Source: Kuafuiihalomonas sp050331295 (GTDB lineage: Bacteria; Myxococcota; Kuafuiibacteriia; Kuafuiibacteriales; Kuafuiibacteriaceae). Taken from it: a stretch of 64,000 nucleotides of DNA. The stretch lies in NCBI GenBank assembly GCA_050331295.1, contig JBHJGZ010000001.1, positions 534,076 through 598,075 of the forward strand. The letters run 5' to 3'. Below are positions 43,266 through 51,681 of this stretch, one piece after another. The translations under genes were made by a program, and so were the position numbers. Position 1 is the first letter of the stretch; each line of letters starts with the position of its first letter. The notes under the pieces were generated by a model. The model was not told the DNA's origin. It made no database searches and worked only from the letters and a program-made list of their open reading frames with translations.

Positions 43266-43355
43266 GCCCGCGCGTCCTGACAGCGATCCGGCCGAAATTG
43301 AACGCGTCCCATCTCGAGTCTTGCGTCGGTCTCGACGGGATCGGTATGGGCTCCC

Positions 43356-43691
43356 TTGGTGCACACGCGGGTTTGGCTCCGAGGAGTTGGTTGGGGAGGA
43401 GCCCTTTTCGGGGGACAGCTCCTCTTGGGCGTCCTGGCCTGCTGGCCAGTCTTTGGATCCGGGTTGTTGGCGATGGTGTGTTTCGTGGCCCCTCAGGCGT
43501 GGTTCGTCACGTGGCGGATGCATGCCACCGGCGCGCACCGGCTACCGCCGGCGGACGACTGGTTCCCACCTTCGGCGCTCCCGCCTCTGCCGGAACCGTT
43601 GATGCGGAGCTCTGAGGATTTCGAGGAGCCCGTCTTGGGCGGCTGGGCGATGGCGTGGGCTTCAGTGCGTCACAGGCGGCGACATCGGTGA
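43356..43691 (+). CDS. Possible small membrane protein
   Basis: A 111-residue frame with two hydrophobic stretches (GALFGGQLLLGVLACWPVFG, GLLAMVCFVAPQAWFVTW) and a Pro-rich then basic tail (RHRRRHR). Start would be TTG or the following GTG; no clear ribosome site. It lies divergent from the kinase, downstream of the repeat array. Hydrophobic pattern supports it, but the codon phase is not decisive and no family was recognised. Confidence 0.35.
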   Translation: MVHTRVWLRGVGWGGALFGGQLLLGVLACWPVFGSGLLAMVCFVAPQAWFVTWRMHATGAHRLPPADDWFPPSALPPLPEPLMRSSEDFEEPVLGGWAMAWASVRHRRRHR

Positions 43692-43800
43692 TCCGCGATG
43701 GAGTGCTGAGGGAGGTCACGTTGCACGAGCCGAATCGGCTGCGTTCGGTTTGAAGCGAGCCGCTTCGGCCGCGTGCATGCTCCCTGTTGCGGCCAGATCT

Positions 43801-44412
43801 TCAGGCGTCGGCCTTCACCGGCCGAAGGAACTCCGCCTCGATGGTGATCCACACGTCATTGCCCACCACCAGGCCGCCGGTCTCGAGGGTCTTGGACCAG
43901 GTCAGGCCGAAGTCGCGGCGGTCGATCTTGGCCGTCGCGCTGAAGCCGCGCCGGTAGTTGCCCCAGGGATCGGTGATCTGCTGGGTGGGCCCTTCCACAT
44001 CGAAGGTCACCTTCTTGGTGACGCCGTGCAGGGTGAGATCGCCCGTGACGGCCAGCTTGCCCTTGCCCGCCTTCTTCACCTCGGAGCTGACGAAGGTCAT
44101 GGTGGGGTACTTCTCGACGTTGAAGAAGTCCTCCGAGCGAAGGTGATCGTCTCGTTTCTTTTCGTTGGTGTTCACCGAGGCCAGGTTCACGGTGACCTTG
44201 ACGGAGCCCTTGGTGGGATTGTCCTTGTCGAAGTCGAGCGAACCCTCGACGTCGGTAAAGGTGCCTTTCACGTTGCTGATGGCAAGGTGCTTCACTTTGA
44301 AGCCCACGTCGGTGTGGGACTTGTCGAGCTGCCATTCGGCGGCCCGGGCGGAGATGGCGGTGCCGGCGACCAAGAGTCCGGCGATGGTCATGACAACTTT
44401 GCTTGCATTCAT
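43801..44412 (-). CDS. YceI-family periplasmic lipid-binding protein
   Basis: A 203-residue secreted YceI-like lipocalin-type protein. Signal peptide to about residue 25 (ISARA/AEWQLD), then the domain with WQLDKSHTDVGFKVKHLAISNVKGTF, VKVTVNLASVNTNEKKRDDHLRSEDFFNVEKYPTMTF and GFSATAKIDRRDFGLTWSK. Members bind isoprenoid or fatty-amide lipids. The ATG follows AAAAGGAGG with a good 7-base spacing, and this fixes the start against a longer frame. Divergent from the YbhN-like gene by 136 bp. Confidence 0.93.
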   Translation of the reverse strand: MNASKVVMTIAGLLVAGTAISARAAEWQLDKSHTDVGFKVKHLAISNVKGTFTDVEGSLDFDKDNPTKGSVKVTVNLASVNTNEKKRDDHLRSEDFFNVEKYPTMTFVSSEVKKAGKGKLAVTGDLTLHGVTKKVTFDVEGPTQQITDPWGNYRRGFSATAKIDRRDFGLTWSKTLETGGLVVGNDVWITIEAEFLRPVKADA

Positions 44413-44548
44413 GTCAATTCCTCCTTTTGACGAGTGTCGAGGTATGCCGAGCGTGGGTGAAGCACAATGGAAAGCCGGATGTTTGGTGTGTTCCCCTCCG
44501 GTGAACAATCCCATCGCCACCGTGCGACAAGAGCGCTAAGGGGCCACG

Positions 44549-45574
44549 GTGGTCCGTTGGTTGGTCCGCGTCGCGGGCGCTTTGGCGGTTTCCGCGTTGG
44601 CCTTGGGCTTTGCGTTTCACGGTGTGGAACTCTCCGCGCTGTGGGCGGAGCTGACGACCGCCGACCCCGCGGTCGTGGCGCTGTATGCCTTCGGTCAGGT
44701 GGTGATCCACGGCTTGCGCACGGTGCGATGGGGCCTCTTGGTGCGCCCGCTCGGTGAGGTGTCGTGGCGGTCCATCTTCACCGCGGCCAGCATTGGCCTT
44801 CCGGCCACGTTCTTTTTGCCGTTGCGGCTGGGTGAGTTCGTGCGGCCCGGCATGATCGCACGGTCCGGCGTCCCGTTCTCCAGCGGTCTGGCCAGCGTGG
44901 TGGTGGAGCGCACCGCCGATGGCCTCATGAACGTGGCCTTGTTCTTTGCGATGTTTGCGCTGCTTCCCGCCGACCTTCCGTCGGAGGTAAAGCAAGCGTC
45001 TTGGGCGGCGCTGGTGTTCTTCACGCTGGGGTTGGCGGGACTCGTGTTCGGCTACTTCGCTCGGGACGTCTTTCTTCGGGTGACGGGTCGCCTCTTGGGG
45101 CTCGTGAGTCGGGATCTGGCCGAGAAGGTGACGGCGCTGCTCCGCACGTTCCTGGAAGGGCTTCGAGGTTTGGGGAGCGGCAGCCGGATCGCGGCCTTCA
45201 TCGGGCTCACACTCCTCTATTGGGGCGTGGTGGGCTTCACCACCCAGAGCGTCATCACCAGCATGGCGGGGCCCACCGATTGGACGGCGGGTCTGTTCTC
45301 GGTGAGCGTCGTGGTGTTCGCCATCATGATCCCGGCCGGTCCGGCCTTTGCTGGCACGATGGAAGCCGGCTTTCGGGTCGGCTTGAGGCCGTACGGGATC
45401 GACGTGGGCACCGCGGCGGCGGTTGCGGTGGTGGTGCACCTCCTTCAACTGCTGTCGTTCGCGGCCATCGCGGGGGTGGGATTTCTGTTTGCCGCACCGG
45501 GGACGCGTCCGGGCGCCTCCAAGAAGACGGATCAGCGTCCCGCCGCGCTTTCCACCTCAGATCCGGGGGCTTGA
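44549..45574 (+). CDS. Lysylphosphatidylglycerol-synthase-like flippase domain protein (YbhN/UPF0104)
   Basis: A 341-residue polytopic membrane protein with seven or eight helices and the conserved polar patches of the YbhN/AglD family: LRTVRWGLLVRPLG, ASIGLPATFFLPLRLGEFVRPGMIARSGVPFSSGLASVVVERTADG, and IPAGPAFAGTMEAGFRVGL. The family is thought to move lipids or polyprenyl-linked compounds across the membrane. GTG start, with AAGGGG seven bases upstream. C-terminus has a basic tail. Confidence 0.85.
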   Translation: MVRWLVRVAGALAVSALALGFAFHGVELSALWAELTTADPAVVALYAFGQVVIHGLRTVRWGLLVRPLGEVSWRSIFTAASIGLPATFFLPLRLGEFVRPGMIARSGVPFSSGLASVVVERTADGLMNVALFFAMFALLPADLPSEVKQASWAALVFFTLGLAGLVFGYFARDVFLRVTGRLLGLVSRDLAEKVTALLRTFLEGLRGLGSGSRIAAFIGLTLLYWGVVGFTTQSVITSMAGPTDWTAGLFSVSVVVFAIMIPAGPAFAGTMEAGFRVGLRPYGIDVGTAAAVAVVVHLLQLLSFAAIAGVGFLFAAPGTRPGASKKTDQRPAALSTSDPGA

Positions 45575-45664
45575 TGCGTTCGAGCCCGCTTCGCGCGAGT
45601 GGGGGCTCGGTCGGTTCGGACATTGTCGCTTGTCGCGGAGGGCGTGGGCCTTCATATCGGGGGC

Positions 45665-45958
45665 ATGTTCCCGATGATCATCCACTGCCACGCATGCGGC
45701 GGGGAAATCGAGCTCATCGACAAGGTCAAGCGCAGCGACGATTGCGAGCACTGCGGACAGCCGCTTCACTGCTGCAAGAACTGTAAGTTTTTCGATCCCT
45801 ACGTGCACAACCAATGTCGGGAATCCTCGACCCTCTGGGAGCCGGACAAGGAGAAGGCCAACTTCTGCACCTATTTCATCCCCCGGGAAGGCGAGATGGA
45901 GCAGGGCGAAGACAAGGACGCTGCGCTTTCCAAGCTGGAGGCGCTGTTCAAGAAATAG
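45665..45958 (+). CDS. Small zinc-ribbon protein
   Basis: A 97-residue protein with a zinc-ribbon layout: HCHACGGEIE, CEHCGQPLHCCKNCKFFDPYVHNQC, and C in NFCTYF. The five CxxC-type cysteines and one HNQC fit one or two zinc sites. The C-terminus is an acidic helix. No named family. Start at ATG 45665 or 45674; both give the full ribbon. It stands alone after the YbhN-like gene. Confidence 0.7.
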   Translation: MFPMIIHCHACGGEIELIDKVKRSDDCEHCGQPLHCCKNCKFFDPYVHNQCRESSTLWEPDKEKANFCTYFIPREGEMEQGEDKDAALSKLEALFKK

Positions 45959-46003
45959 AGCCGTGTGGGGAGAGCTTGGGGCCTTTGGCATTTCCGGCCC
46001 CGG

Positions 46004-46118
46004 GATCTTCAGGCCTGGGCTGTCGGGAACTTCAGGCCTGGATGGCCGGGAACTTCGGGCCTTTGGGGGCTGTAACTTACGGCCTTGGCGGCCCGGAGCT
46101 TCGGGTCGAGGGTCGGGG
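46004..46118. repeat. 23-bp imperfect tandem repeat, five copies
   Basis: Five consecutive 23-bp units at 46004, 46027, 46050, 46073 and 46096, best shown as GAACTTCAGGCCTGGATGGC plus three bases. Substitutions are spread through the units but the period is exact. Period is not a multiple of 3 and no open frame is conserved, so it is intergenic. It shares words (CGGGATC, GGGCTGT) with the 24-bp array at 13994-14130 and may belong to one dispersed family. Confidence 0.85.
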
Positions 46119-46140
46119 GCCGGTGGGCCTCGGACTGGGC

Positions 46141-46204
46141 GGGGCGTCCGCTAACATCCGCGCCCGGCTTGCGGGGCGTCCGCAAACATCCGCGCGCGAC
46201 TTGG
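46141..46204. repeat. 32-bp direct repeat, two copies
   Basis: Two adjacent 32-bp units start at 46141 and 46173; each contains GGGGCGTCCGC, then TAACATCCGCG or AAACATCCGCG. Located directly after the 23-bp array and before the Uma2 remnant. Confidence 0.8.
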
Positions 46205-46225
46205 GCCTCACCGGCGGTAGACGGC

Positions 46226-46484
46226 CTATACCGGGAGCGCCACCAAGAAGTCCGGCAGCGGGACGGTCACGGTGTCGGCCAGACGGTGCGCAAGAAGCCT
46301 TTCATCGTTTCGGGTCCAGATGGTGATTTCGGGCCTGTCTTGCTCCACGAGGAGCACGGTGGTGCCCGAAGGGATCCTGCGGTAGCCGTCCAGCCTGGGT
46401 CCCCGGTCGTAGGCACGGTTTAGGGCTACAGACCTCCACGAGAAGTACCGGATTGGTCACCGGGGCCTCATCGGGGTCCGCAAG
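46226..46484 (-). pseudogene. Uma2/DUF820 nuclease remnant, frameshifted and N-terminally truncated
   Basis: On the minus strand one frame reads ADPDEAPVTNPVLLVEVCSP, and after a shift of frame near 46430 another reads NRAYDRGPRLDGYRRIPS followed by TTVLLVEQDRPEITIW and ends LPDFLVALPV stop at 46226. Together these match the C-terminal half of Uma2 (DUF820) restriction-like endonucleases, where TNPVLLVEVLSPST-x-AYDRG-x-KLDGYRRIPS is continuous. The start and first half are missing. It marks the locus as an accessory region next to a tRNA. Reading was by eye. Confidence 0.6.
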
Positions 46485-46602
46485 TCATTCTGGTTCGAAA
46501 TTCCTTTCGCACGGCGTAAACCGCGAGGGCGGGGGACCAGCGAGGAAAGGGAGAACGTCTGGACGGACCGACCTCCTTCTGCTACCACCTCCGCCCTGGC
46601 CC

Positions 46603-46676
46603 GGTGAGGTAGCTCAGCTGGTTAGAGCGAGGGTCTCATAAGCCCTAGGTCGCCGGTTCAAGTCCGGCTCTCACCA
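46603..46676 (+). tRNA. tRNA-Met (anticodon CAU)
   Basis: Complete cloverleaf: acceptor GGTGAGG / TCTCACC plus discriminator A, D-arm with AGCTCAGCTGGTTAGAGC, anticodon stem AGGGT/GCCCT around CTCATAA, and T-arm GCCGG-TTCAAGT-CCGGC. It starts G-G, which argues for elongator or Ile2-type rather than initiator; a CAU anticodon can also belong to tRNA-Ile2. No repeat of its 3' end is visible on the far side of the accessory region. Confidence 0.93.
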
Positions 46677-47118
46677 TAGGATTCAGGCCCGAATTCGAGA
46701 TTGAGGTGGCTCCGGGGTGGCTCCCGCAATTCCGATGGGTTCCGCCAAGGACCAACTCCGTTCTTTCTGCACGAAAACGGGACGACCTCTCCCGACGACA
46801 GTCGGGGTGTTGCACACTCACGATGTCGCGCTCTGGGTCGCTTGATCGTATGAAGCGATCTATCGCTCGCTTCACGGAGCCCGGAAGCTCGACTCGTTGG
46901 ACCCTCGGTTGGGCACAGCTGGATTCGAAGCTCAGGAGGCCGCGGGTGGACCGCGAGCTCCAGCGGGTCGTCGCCCGGCCGATGGCTTTCGGCCCGAGAC
47001 TCTCGCGGAGCGGGGCGGTCCGACGAGGGTGGTCTCGGTCGGCGGCGGTGCGCCGATGACGCGGGTCGCCCCGAGCGGGGCTCCCGGCGGGGCACTCTCT
47101 CGAGCGGCTCCGAGCGCT

Positions 47119-47527
47119 TCTGCGAAAGTTCCAGAGGGATCGATTCCGATGGTTGAGGTTCCAAAGGAGGTGGGGCGGCTGGGGGCCCGACCGCAAGCTC
47201 TCCGTCGAGCGGGCGAAGATCCGGGCCCATGGGAGACGCCAGGACGAGCCAGAGGCCGAGGGCGGTGATGGCGGCGATGGCGGTGGCCATGGCCGGGGTT
47301 CCCTATCCGAATCCGAAGCGCCGGACCGGGGCGGTCTCGCCGGTCCGAAGGCGGCGCTGGACTCGCTTCATCGCCTCTCGGCTCGGTCTCGGAAGCTGCT
47401 GAAGCAGATGGCCGGCTTCGTCGCCCAAGCGGAAGCGCGCGCGCAGACGAGCCTTCACTCGCCGCGTGCTGTCCGGATGGGGCTGCGAGGCCTCGCGAGC
47501 GATCTCGACGAGCGCACGAAGGCTCAC
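47119..47527 (-). pseudogene. Anti-sigma-factor-like gene with an in-frame stop
   Basis: From a GTG at 47525-47527 the frame reads MSLRALVEIAREASQPHP, then a helical Arg/Leu-rich segment to VRRFGFG, a TAG at 47303-47305, and then in the same frame GTPAMATAIAAITALGLWLVLASPMGP followed by LRPLDGEL. A cytoplasmic helix, a single membrane span and a Pro-rich outer segment are the normal order for a small zinc-less anti-sigma factor. The stop is in frame at exactly the place where the span should begin, so it looks like a nonsense mutation. Past 47119 the reading degrades. Partner of the sigma remnant. Confidence 0.5.
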
Positions 47528-47628
47528 GTCACCGCTCCTTCGGGGCGCACCAGCTCCTCTAGAGCGGCTTCTCGAGCGAGCCGCTCGAAGCGCTGCCGTG
47601 CGAGCCGAAGCCGGCTTCTTCGTCCGCA
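47524..47628 (-). pseudogene. ECF sigma factor remnant, C-terminal 33 residues
   Basis: The frame GRRSRLRLARQRFERLAREA, continuing ALEELVRPEGAVT and stopping at 47524, looks like the end of region 4.2 of an ECF sigma factor. Its stop overlaps the GTG of the anti-sigma-like ORF (GTGA), the usual arrangement of such pairs. The homology stops about 35 bp from the end of the 999-residue ATPase gene, so the rest of the sigma gene appears to have been removed or replaced by the operon. Short match, judged by eye. Confidence 0.45.
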
Positions 47629-47660
47629 GGACGTACCGGGACCAAGCCAGGAAAGGCTAT

Positions 47661-50660
47661 CTATCGAAGGTAATGGGGATGAACGGCAAGTAGGGTGGGG
47701 CGATGGTGGGCGTTCGCAAAGAGCCCTTGGAGTGGCTTCAGACGTGCGAGTGCGTCGTTCAGGTGCTTCGCGTCGGCTGAACTCGTGGTCCCATATACCT
47801 GGCGGACAACTGCCCGCCGGTGGTCGGCCTGACCGTTCATGAGGGAGAGCTGGGTGGCCATGCTTCCGGCGACCTCGTCGGTGATGTCGCCGGGGTACTG
47901 GGTTCCGATCACCAAGCCGATCCCGAACGCCCGGCCTTCACGGCCGAGGGCCTCCAGCCGCTTGCTCGCTGCGATCCGATGCGCCTCATCAAACACCATC
48001 ATGCGGGCCAGCCGGCGGGGCTGCGGACCACGCAACGCATGACCGTGTACTTGGATAATGATGATCTCCGCGAGCAGTGACTTCAGCTCGTCAGTCGGGA
48101 GCTCGCTAAGGCTCAAGACGACCCTTCGCGCCATCAATTCCGAGAAGCTGGGACCGGCTTGGGTCACCGGGAAGAGACCGAGTTCCACGAGCGGCGCCAA
48201 TCTGGTGACAACGTTGGCTGCTTTCGGCTCCTCACGCAGCCGCTCCACAACCGCATCGAACGTGGGCCAGTCCTCCGCCTCCGGATCGACCCAGTCACGA
48301 GGATCTATCCCGCGGGACTGATAAGCGCCATTGATCGCGCCGCGAACAAGGCCCTCTTGAACGTCTCCGAGGCCCATGACTCGTTTCAGCAGGCCCGCAA
48401 CTTCGTAGGCGTGCTCCGCCGGCTGCGCGCCTGAAGCGCCGCCGGGGGGCGGTTTCAAGGGATTGAAAGGCAATCCGCGCCGGCGGACGTCGACGACCTC
48501 CAGGCCGAGCGGCTGGGTGAACGGCTCGGCGCCATAGTCTGCCTTGAAGTCAAAGATCAGCGTCGGCAGGTTAGCTCGACAGGCCGCATCGATGAGAACG
48601 CGAATCGTCTGGGTCTTGCCCGCGCCCGAATCGCCTGTGACCAGGAAACTGAAGTTATTCAGCTGATCGGGATGCTCGCGATAGGGGTCCCACGAGATGC
48701 GGTCGTTGGCATCTGCGCTGTCCAGGGGCGTTCCGATAAACACCGGGAATGGCTGCGCAGAGCTCTCATCGATCATGTCCTGGGCTGTTGATGTGACGCC
48801 TTGGTCTTCGCTGATCGTGGCCGTCGCAGCGGTTTTCGGACTTTCTTGGACCAGATCAGTCGAACCGGTAGGCTGAGAGGGTACCGCGATCAGCACCCCC
48901 AGGGGCTTCACGAGCTGGCGTAGCCACTGGACTTCCTTGCGCCACCGTAGAAACTCCGGGTTCGCTTCGTGGAGCTCATGAAACTTCCGGGCGCGATCGA
49001 GCGAATTCCACTCTGACGGTGCGACATCGACGATGAAACCGTGGTTGGTCCGTAAGTCCGCAAGTGCCGGCGCCACCTGAGCGCTCTTGCCCTTGGCGAA
49101 GCCGTTCGAGCGATAGACTCCGGGCACGCCGGAGCACCATTCGAGGAAGGCTTCGACCTGATGTCGGAGCTGACCGTGCTGATTCTTAGCGTCGCACAAA
49201 GCGAGCTGCCGCCGCTCAATCTGCACCTCCCTATGCAGGACGCGGATGTCGACCAAGTGGGTCACAGGCGGCTGAAACTTGTTCGGTTCGGCTTCCACGG
49301 AATACGGGGGTGAGAGCTCTCGGCCGGCTTCGACGGCCCACCAGCTGAGCGTCTCCGCCTTGGTGGGCACCAACATTCGAAGGTCGATGGTCGGACCGGC
49401 GTCGTGAAAGTCAGCCCACTCCTTGTCCCAATCGCCCGGTGGCGGGGGCGGTGGAGGCAAGGTCGTTTCCCACCCCTCGTTATGCACCCGGGTGCGGAAC
49501 GACCCGACGGTGAGCAATGCGCGGCGAGCGCTGTCTTGCTGAAGCGCCCGTTCGACGATCTCCGGTGGAAGCGGTTCCAGTGACCCATCGGCCGTGGGAA
49601 GCCCTCGACGCTTCCGGAGCACCTCCATCCGCCGAACGAGGATGTCCCGGAGCACGTCGGGGGACAGGTTCTGGAGGACGACGGCGGCGGGGGCCTCCCG
49701 TTCGATCCGGTCCCTCTCGGACTGTGCAAGTTCGTTGGCAGCGATGCTGTCATAGGCGGACTGCAGTGCGACGAAGGCGACCGCCGCGGAGCGCACATCG
49801 TGGGCGATTCGGAGGCCTTGGATGAGGGTGTGCCTAAACAACGCTTCGTTCCCAAGCCGGACGACGTTTTCTACCTGATCAAACACGAGGGCCAGGGTGC
49901 AACCGGCGAGCTCCGCGGTGAGGCCCAAGAAGCAAAGGACCTCGATGCGGTCCTGGGCGTCCCTCGGCTCAGAGATGCCGAGCACCTCGATGCGGTCATC
50001 GACACGCCCCCGCCTCAGGTAGTGCACCGCCGACTCGTCCCCGTATCCGGCGAGGAGAATCGCCCCGATGAATGCCGCAGGCGGCGGACTGTCTTGCATG
50101 AGGTCCCGAGCGCTCCGTAGGATACGCTTTCCGAGGTCGAGGGCCATCGGAACCTCGCCGTCATCGTCAAGGTTGTCGATGAAGTCGAGAAAGTGATCGC
50201 GGTCCGCATCACTCACGCGGCTCAGAAGCCGGTCGGCGAGTCGGCGCAAAGGGCTGTGGCCCGCCTCGTCGGGAAAGTGGCGGGCGGAGAGCTCCCGGAA
50301 TACGGCGTCGAGCAGCCATCGCTCATAGTCCTCAATCTTGACGGGTGCGGTCAGCTGGAGCACGGCCGGCAGGACCGATTGCGACGGATCAACGGCGGCC
50401 TTTCGAAGAGAGGCAGCCACCAAGTGGGTCTTCCCGGCGCCGGCAGCCCCCCGAATGAGCGCGACCCGCGTGCCTTCACTGGCGCGGCGACGGCTCGCAT
50501 TCACCATGATCGTCTCGAGTGCTCTACGTCCAGCCGCGTGGCCATGCGCGACATCGAGTTCAGCGAGCTCGCGAGCCTCAGAGAACGCCGCCACCGATAC
50601 GAACAGGTCGTCCGCGTCGGGGGCGAGGAAAGCTTCCTTCAACAATTCGAGGTTCGTCAT
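47661..50660 (-). CDS. Dual ATPase: AAA-type domain fused to a HerA/DUF87-type domain
   Basis: A 999-residue protein and the third gene of a three-gene operon. N-terminal AAA/STAND-like ATPase: Walker A GAAGAGKT at 71-78 and Walker B LALVFDQVEN at 256-265. A linker with a run of eight prolines near 402-408 and a region with strands around 465-595 follow. The C-terminal HerA/FtsK-like ATPase has GDSGAGKT at 676-683, IFDFKADYG near 702, and Walker B MMVFDEAHR at 887-895. HerA-family motors in defence systems usually pair with nucleases; here the nuclease is the first gene of the operon. ATG 4 bp after the stop of the middle gene. No named family fits the fusion. Confidence 0.85.
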   Translation of the reverse strand: MTNLELLKEAFLAPDADDLFVSVAAFSEARELAELDVAHGHAAGRRALETIMVNASRRRASEGTRVALIRGAAGAGKTHLVAASLRKAAVDPSQSVLPAVLQLTAPVKIEDYERWLLDAVFRELSARHFPDEAGHSPLRRLADRLLSRVSDADRDHFLDFIDNLDDDGEVPMALDLGKRILRSARDLMQDSPPPAAFIGAILLAGYGDESAVHYLRRGRVDDRIEVLGISEPRDAQDRIEVLCFLGLTAELAGCTLALVFDQVENVVRLGNEALFRHTLIQGLRIAHDVRSAAVAFVALQSAYDSIAANELAQSERDRIEREAPAAVVLQNLSPDVLRDILVRRMEVLRKRRGLPTADGSLEPLPPEIVERALQQDSARRALLTVGSFRTRVHNEGWETTLPPPPPPPGDWDKEWADFHDAGPTIDLRMLVPTKAETLSWWAVEAGRELSPPYSVEAEPNKFQPPVTHLVDIRVLHREVQIERRQLALCDAKNQHGQLRHQVEAFLEWCSGVPGVYRSNGFAKGKSAQVAPALADLRTNHGFIVDVAPSEWNSLDRARKFHELHEANPEFLRWRKEVQWLRQLVKPLGVLIAVPSQPTGSTDLVQESPKTAATATISEDQGVTSTAQDMIDESSAQPFPVFIGTPLDSADANDRISWDPYREHPDQLNNFSFLVTGDSGAGKTQTIRVLIDAACRANLPTLIFDFKADYGAEPFTQPLGLEVVDVRRRGLPFNPLKPPPGGASGAQPAEHAYEVAGLLKRVMGLGDVQEGLVRGAINGAYQSRGIDPRDWVDPEAEDWPTFDAVVERLREEPKAANVVTRLAPLVELGLFPVTQAGPSFSELMARRVVLSLSELPTDELKSLLAEIIIIQVHGHALRGPQPRRLARMMVFDEAHRIAASKRLEALGREGRAFGIGLVIGTQYPGDITDEVAGSMATQLSLMNGQADHRRAVVRQVYGTTSSADAKHLNDALARLKPLQGLFANAHHRPTLLAVHPHYLR

Positions 50661-50664
50661 TTCA

Positions 50665-51681
50665 TCAGATCTCCGTCACGATGAGGTGTCGGTGGTCGTC
50701 GTCCCAAGGCGCCGCGCTCCGGGCGCGCTCGTCCTCGGTCAGCAGCTCCGGGAGGTCGAGTCGCTCCAGTGAAAGCTCTCTGCGGCGAGCGGCTTCGACC
50801 AGCCGTGTCTTGAATTCCGCGATCCGACCCGCATCCGGGTGGCTTCGTCCGTAGATGTCGTACACGGCGGCAATGGCGACGCGCCCTGCGAATCTATGGT
50901 CGTCCTCTGCGACCTGGCGAGCGACCTCAAGGACTCGCTCCGCAAACCTCGTGAGTGCCCCGTCTTCGGGCGCGGCCTCGTGTTCGTCAGGGCCTTGGGC
51001 TCCGCCCCGCGTCAATGCGGAGTGCACGAGCCCCTTGCGCAACGCCTCGATGCTCTTGTCCTCGAGACCCGCTGCGGCGGCTGCGAGAGCGGCCCACGCC
51101 TCTGTGATGTTTCGGGCGCGAATCCCGACGAAACCGCCCAGCAGCACGCGCTCCAGAGCGGTCGCCTTCCCTTCGATGGGGAGCGGTTCCTGGCCGACGA
51201 TGTCGGGCATATGCATGCGCAGGATACGGGTGACCATCTCTGCTCGGACCGACGTTGCAGTGAGCTTTTCGGGCGGCAACTTGAGCCCATACCCAACCGC
51301 GATCACCATGGCTCGCAGCTGGTCCGACCTCCCTTTGCGGATTCTCGCGAGTCGGTCGTCCGGATCCATGCCCAGCGCCATCAAGATGAAGCGGCCGTCG
51401 AGAAGCTTGTTCCATGGCTCGGCCTCGTCCTTGCCCAGTCGGGCGTGGATCGATCGGACGGCCTCCGGGCCCATCCGAAGCTGCCCATCTTCCCGGGTGA
51501 TCTCACCCCGGCCTTTAAGCATTGCGAGGCAGCGCCCGAGTGCCGCCTTGTCGAGATATGGACTGAGGCTGTTGGCGGTAGTTGTCAGTGCGACCGCTCC
51601 TCGGGCCTTCGCAAGATACACGGCTACGAACTCGACCGGGTCGATGGGTTGGAAGCGGTTAAATCGGGGTTCGAGGCGCAT
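50665..51681 (-). CDS. Unrecognised middle protein of the nuclease/ATPase operon
   Basis: A 338-residue protein starting MRLEPRFNRFQPIDPVEFVAVYLA. It is mostly helical; residues around 55-80 (LDKAALGRCLAMLKGRGEITREDG) look like a winged-helix, and about 150-200 (AEMVTRILRMHMPDIVGQEPLP) is a conserved-looking block with no match that I know. No catalytic motif. The ATG shares its A with the stop of the upstream nuclease gene (TGATG), giving obligate co-translation, and the ATPase follows after 4 bp. An earlier in-frame start would only add a stretch overlapping the nuclease gene. Confidence 0.75.
   Translation of the reverse strand: MRLEPRFNRFQPIDPVEFVAVYLAKARGAVALTTTANSLSPYLDKAALGRCLAMLKGRGEITREDGQLRMGPEAVRSIHARLGKDEAEPWNKLLDGRFILMALGMDPDDRLARIRKGRSDQLRAMVIAVGYGLKLPPEKLTATSVRAEMVTRILRMHMPDIVGQEPLPIEGKATALERVLLGGFVGIRARNITEAWAALAAAAAGLEDKSIEALRKGLVHSALTRGGAQGPDEHEAAPEDGALTRFAERVLEVARQVAEDDHRFAGRVAIAAVYDIYGRSHPDAGRIAEFKTRLVEAARRRELSLERLDLPELLTEDERARSAAPWDDDHRHLIVTEI

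Noticed and set aside
46085..46423. Plus-strand 112-codon frame across the repeats
   Set aside because: It spans the tandem repeats and the opposite strand of the Uma2 remnant; no ribosome site or homology.
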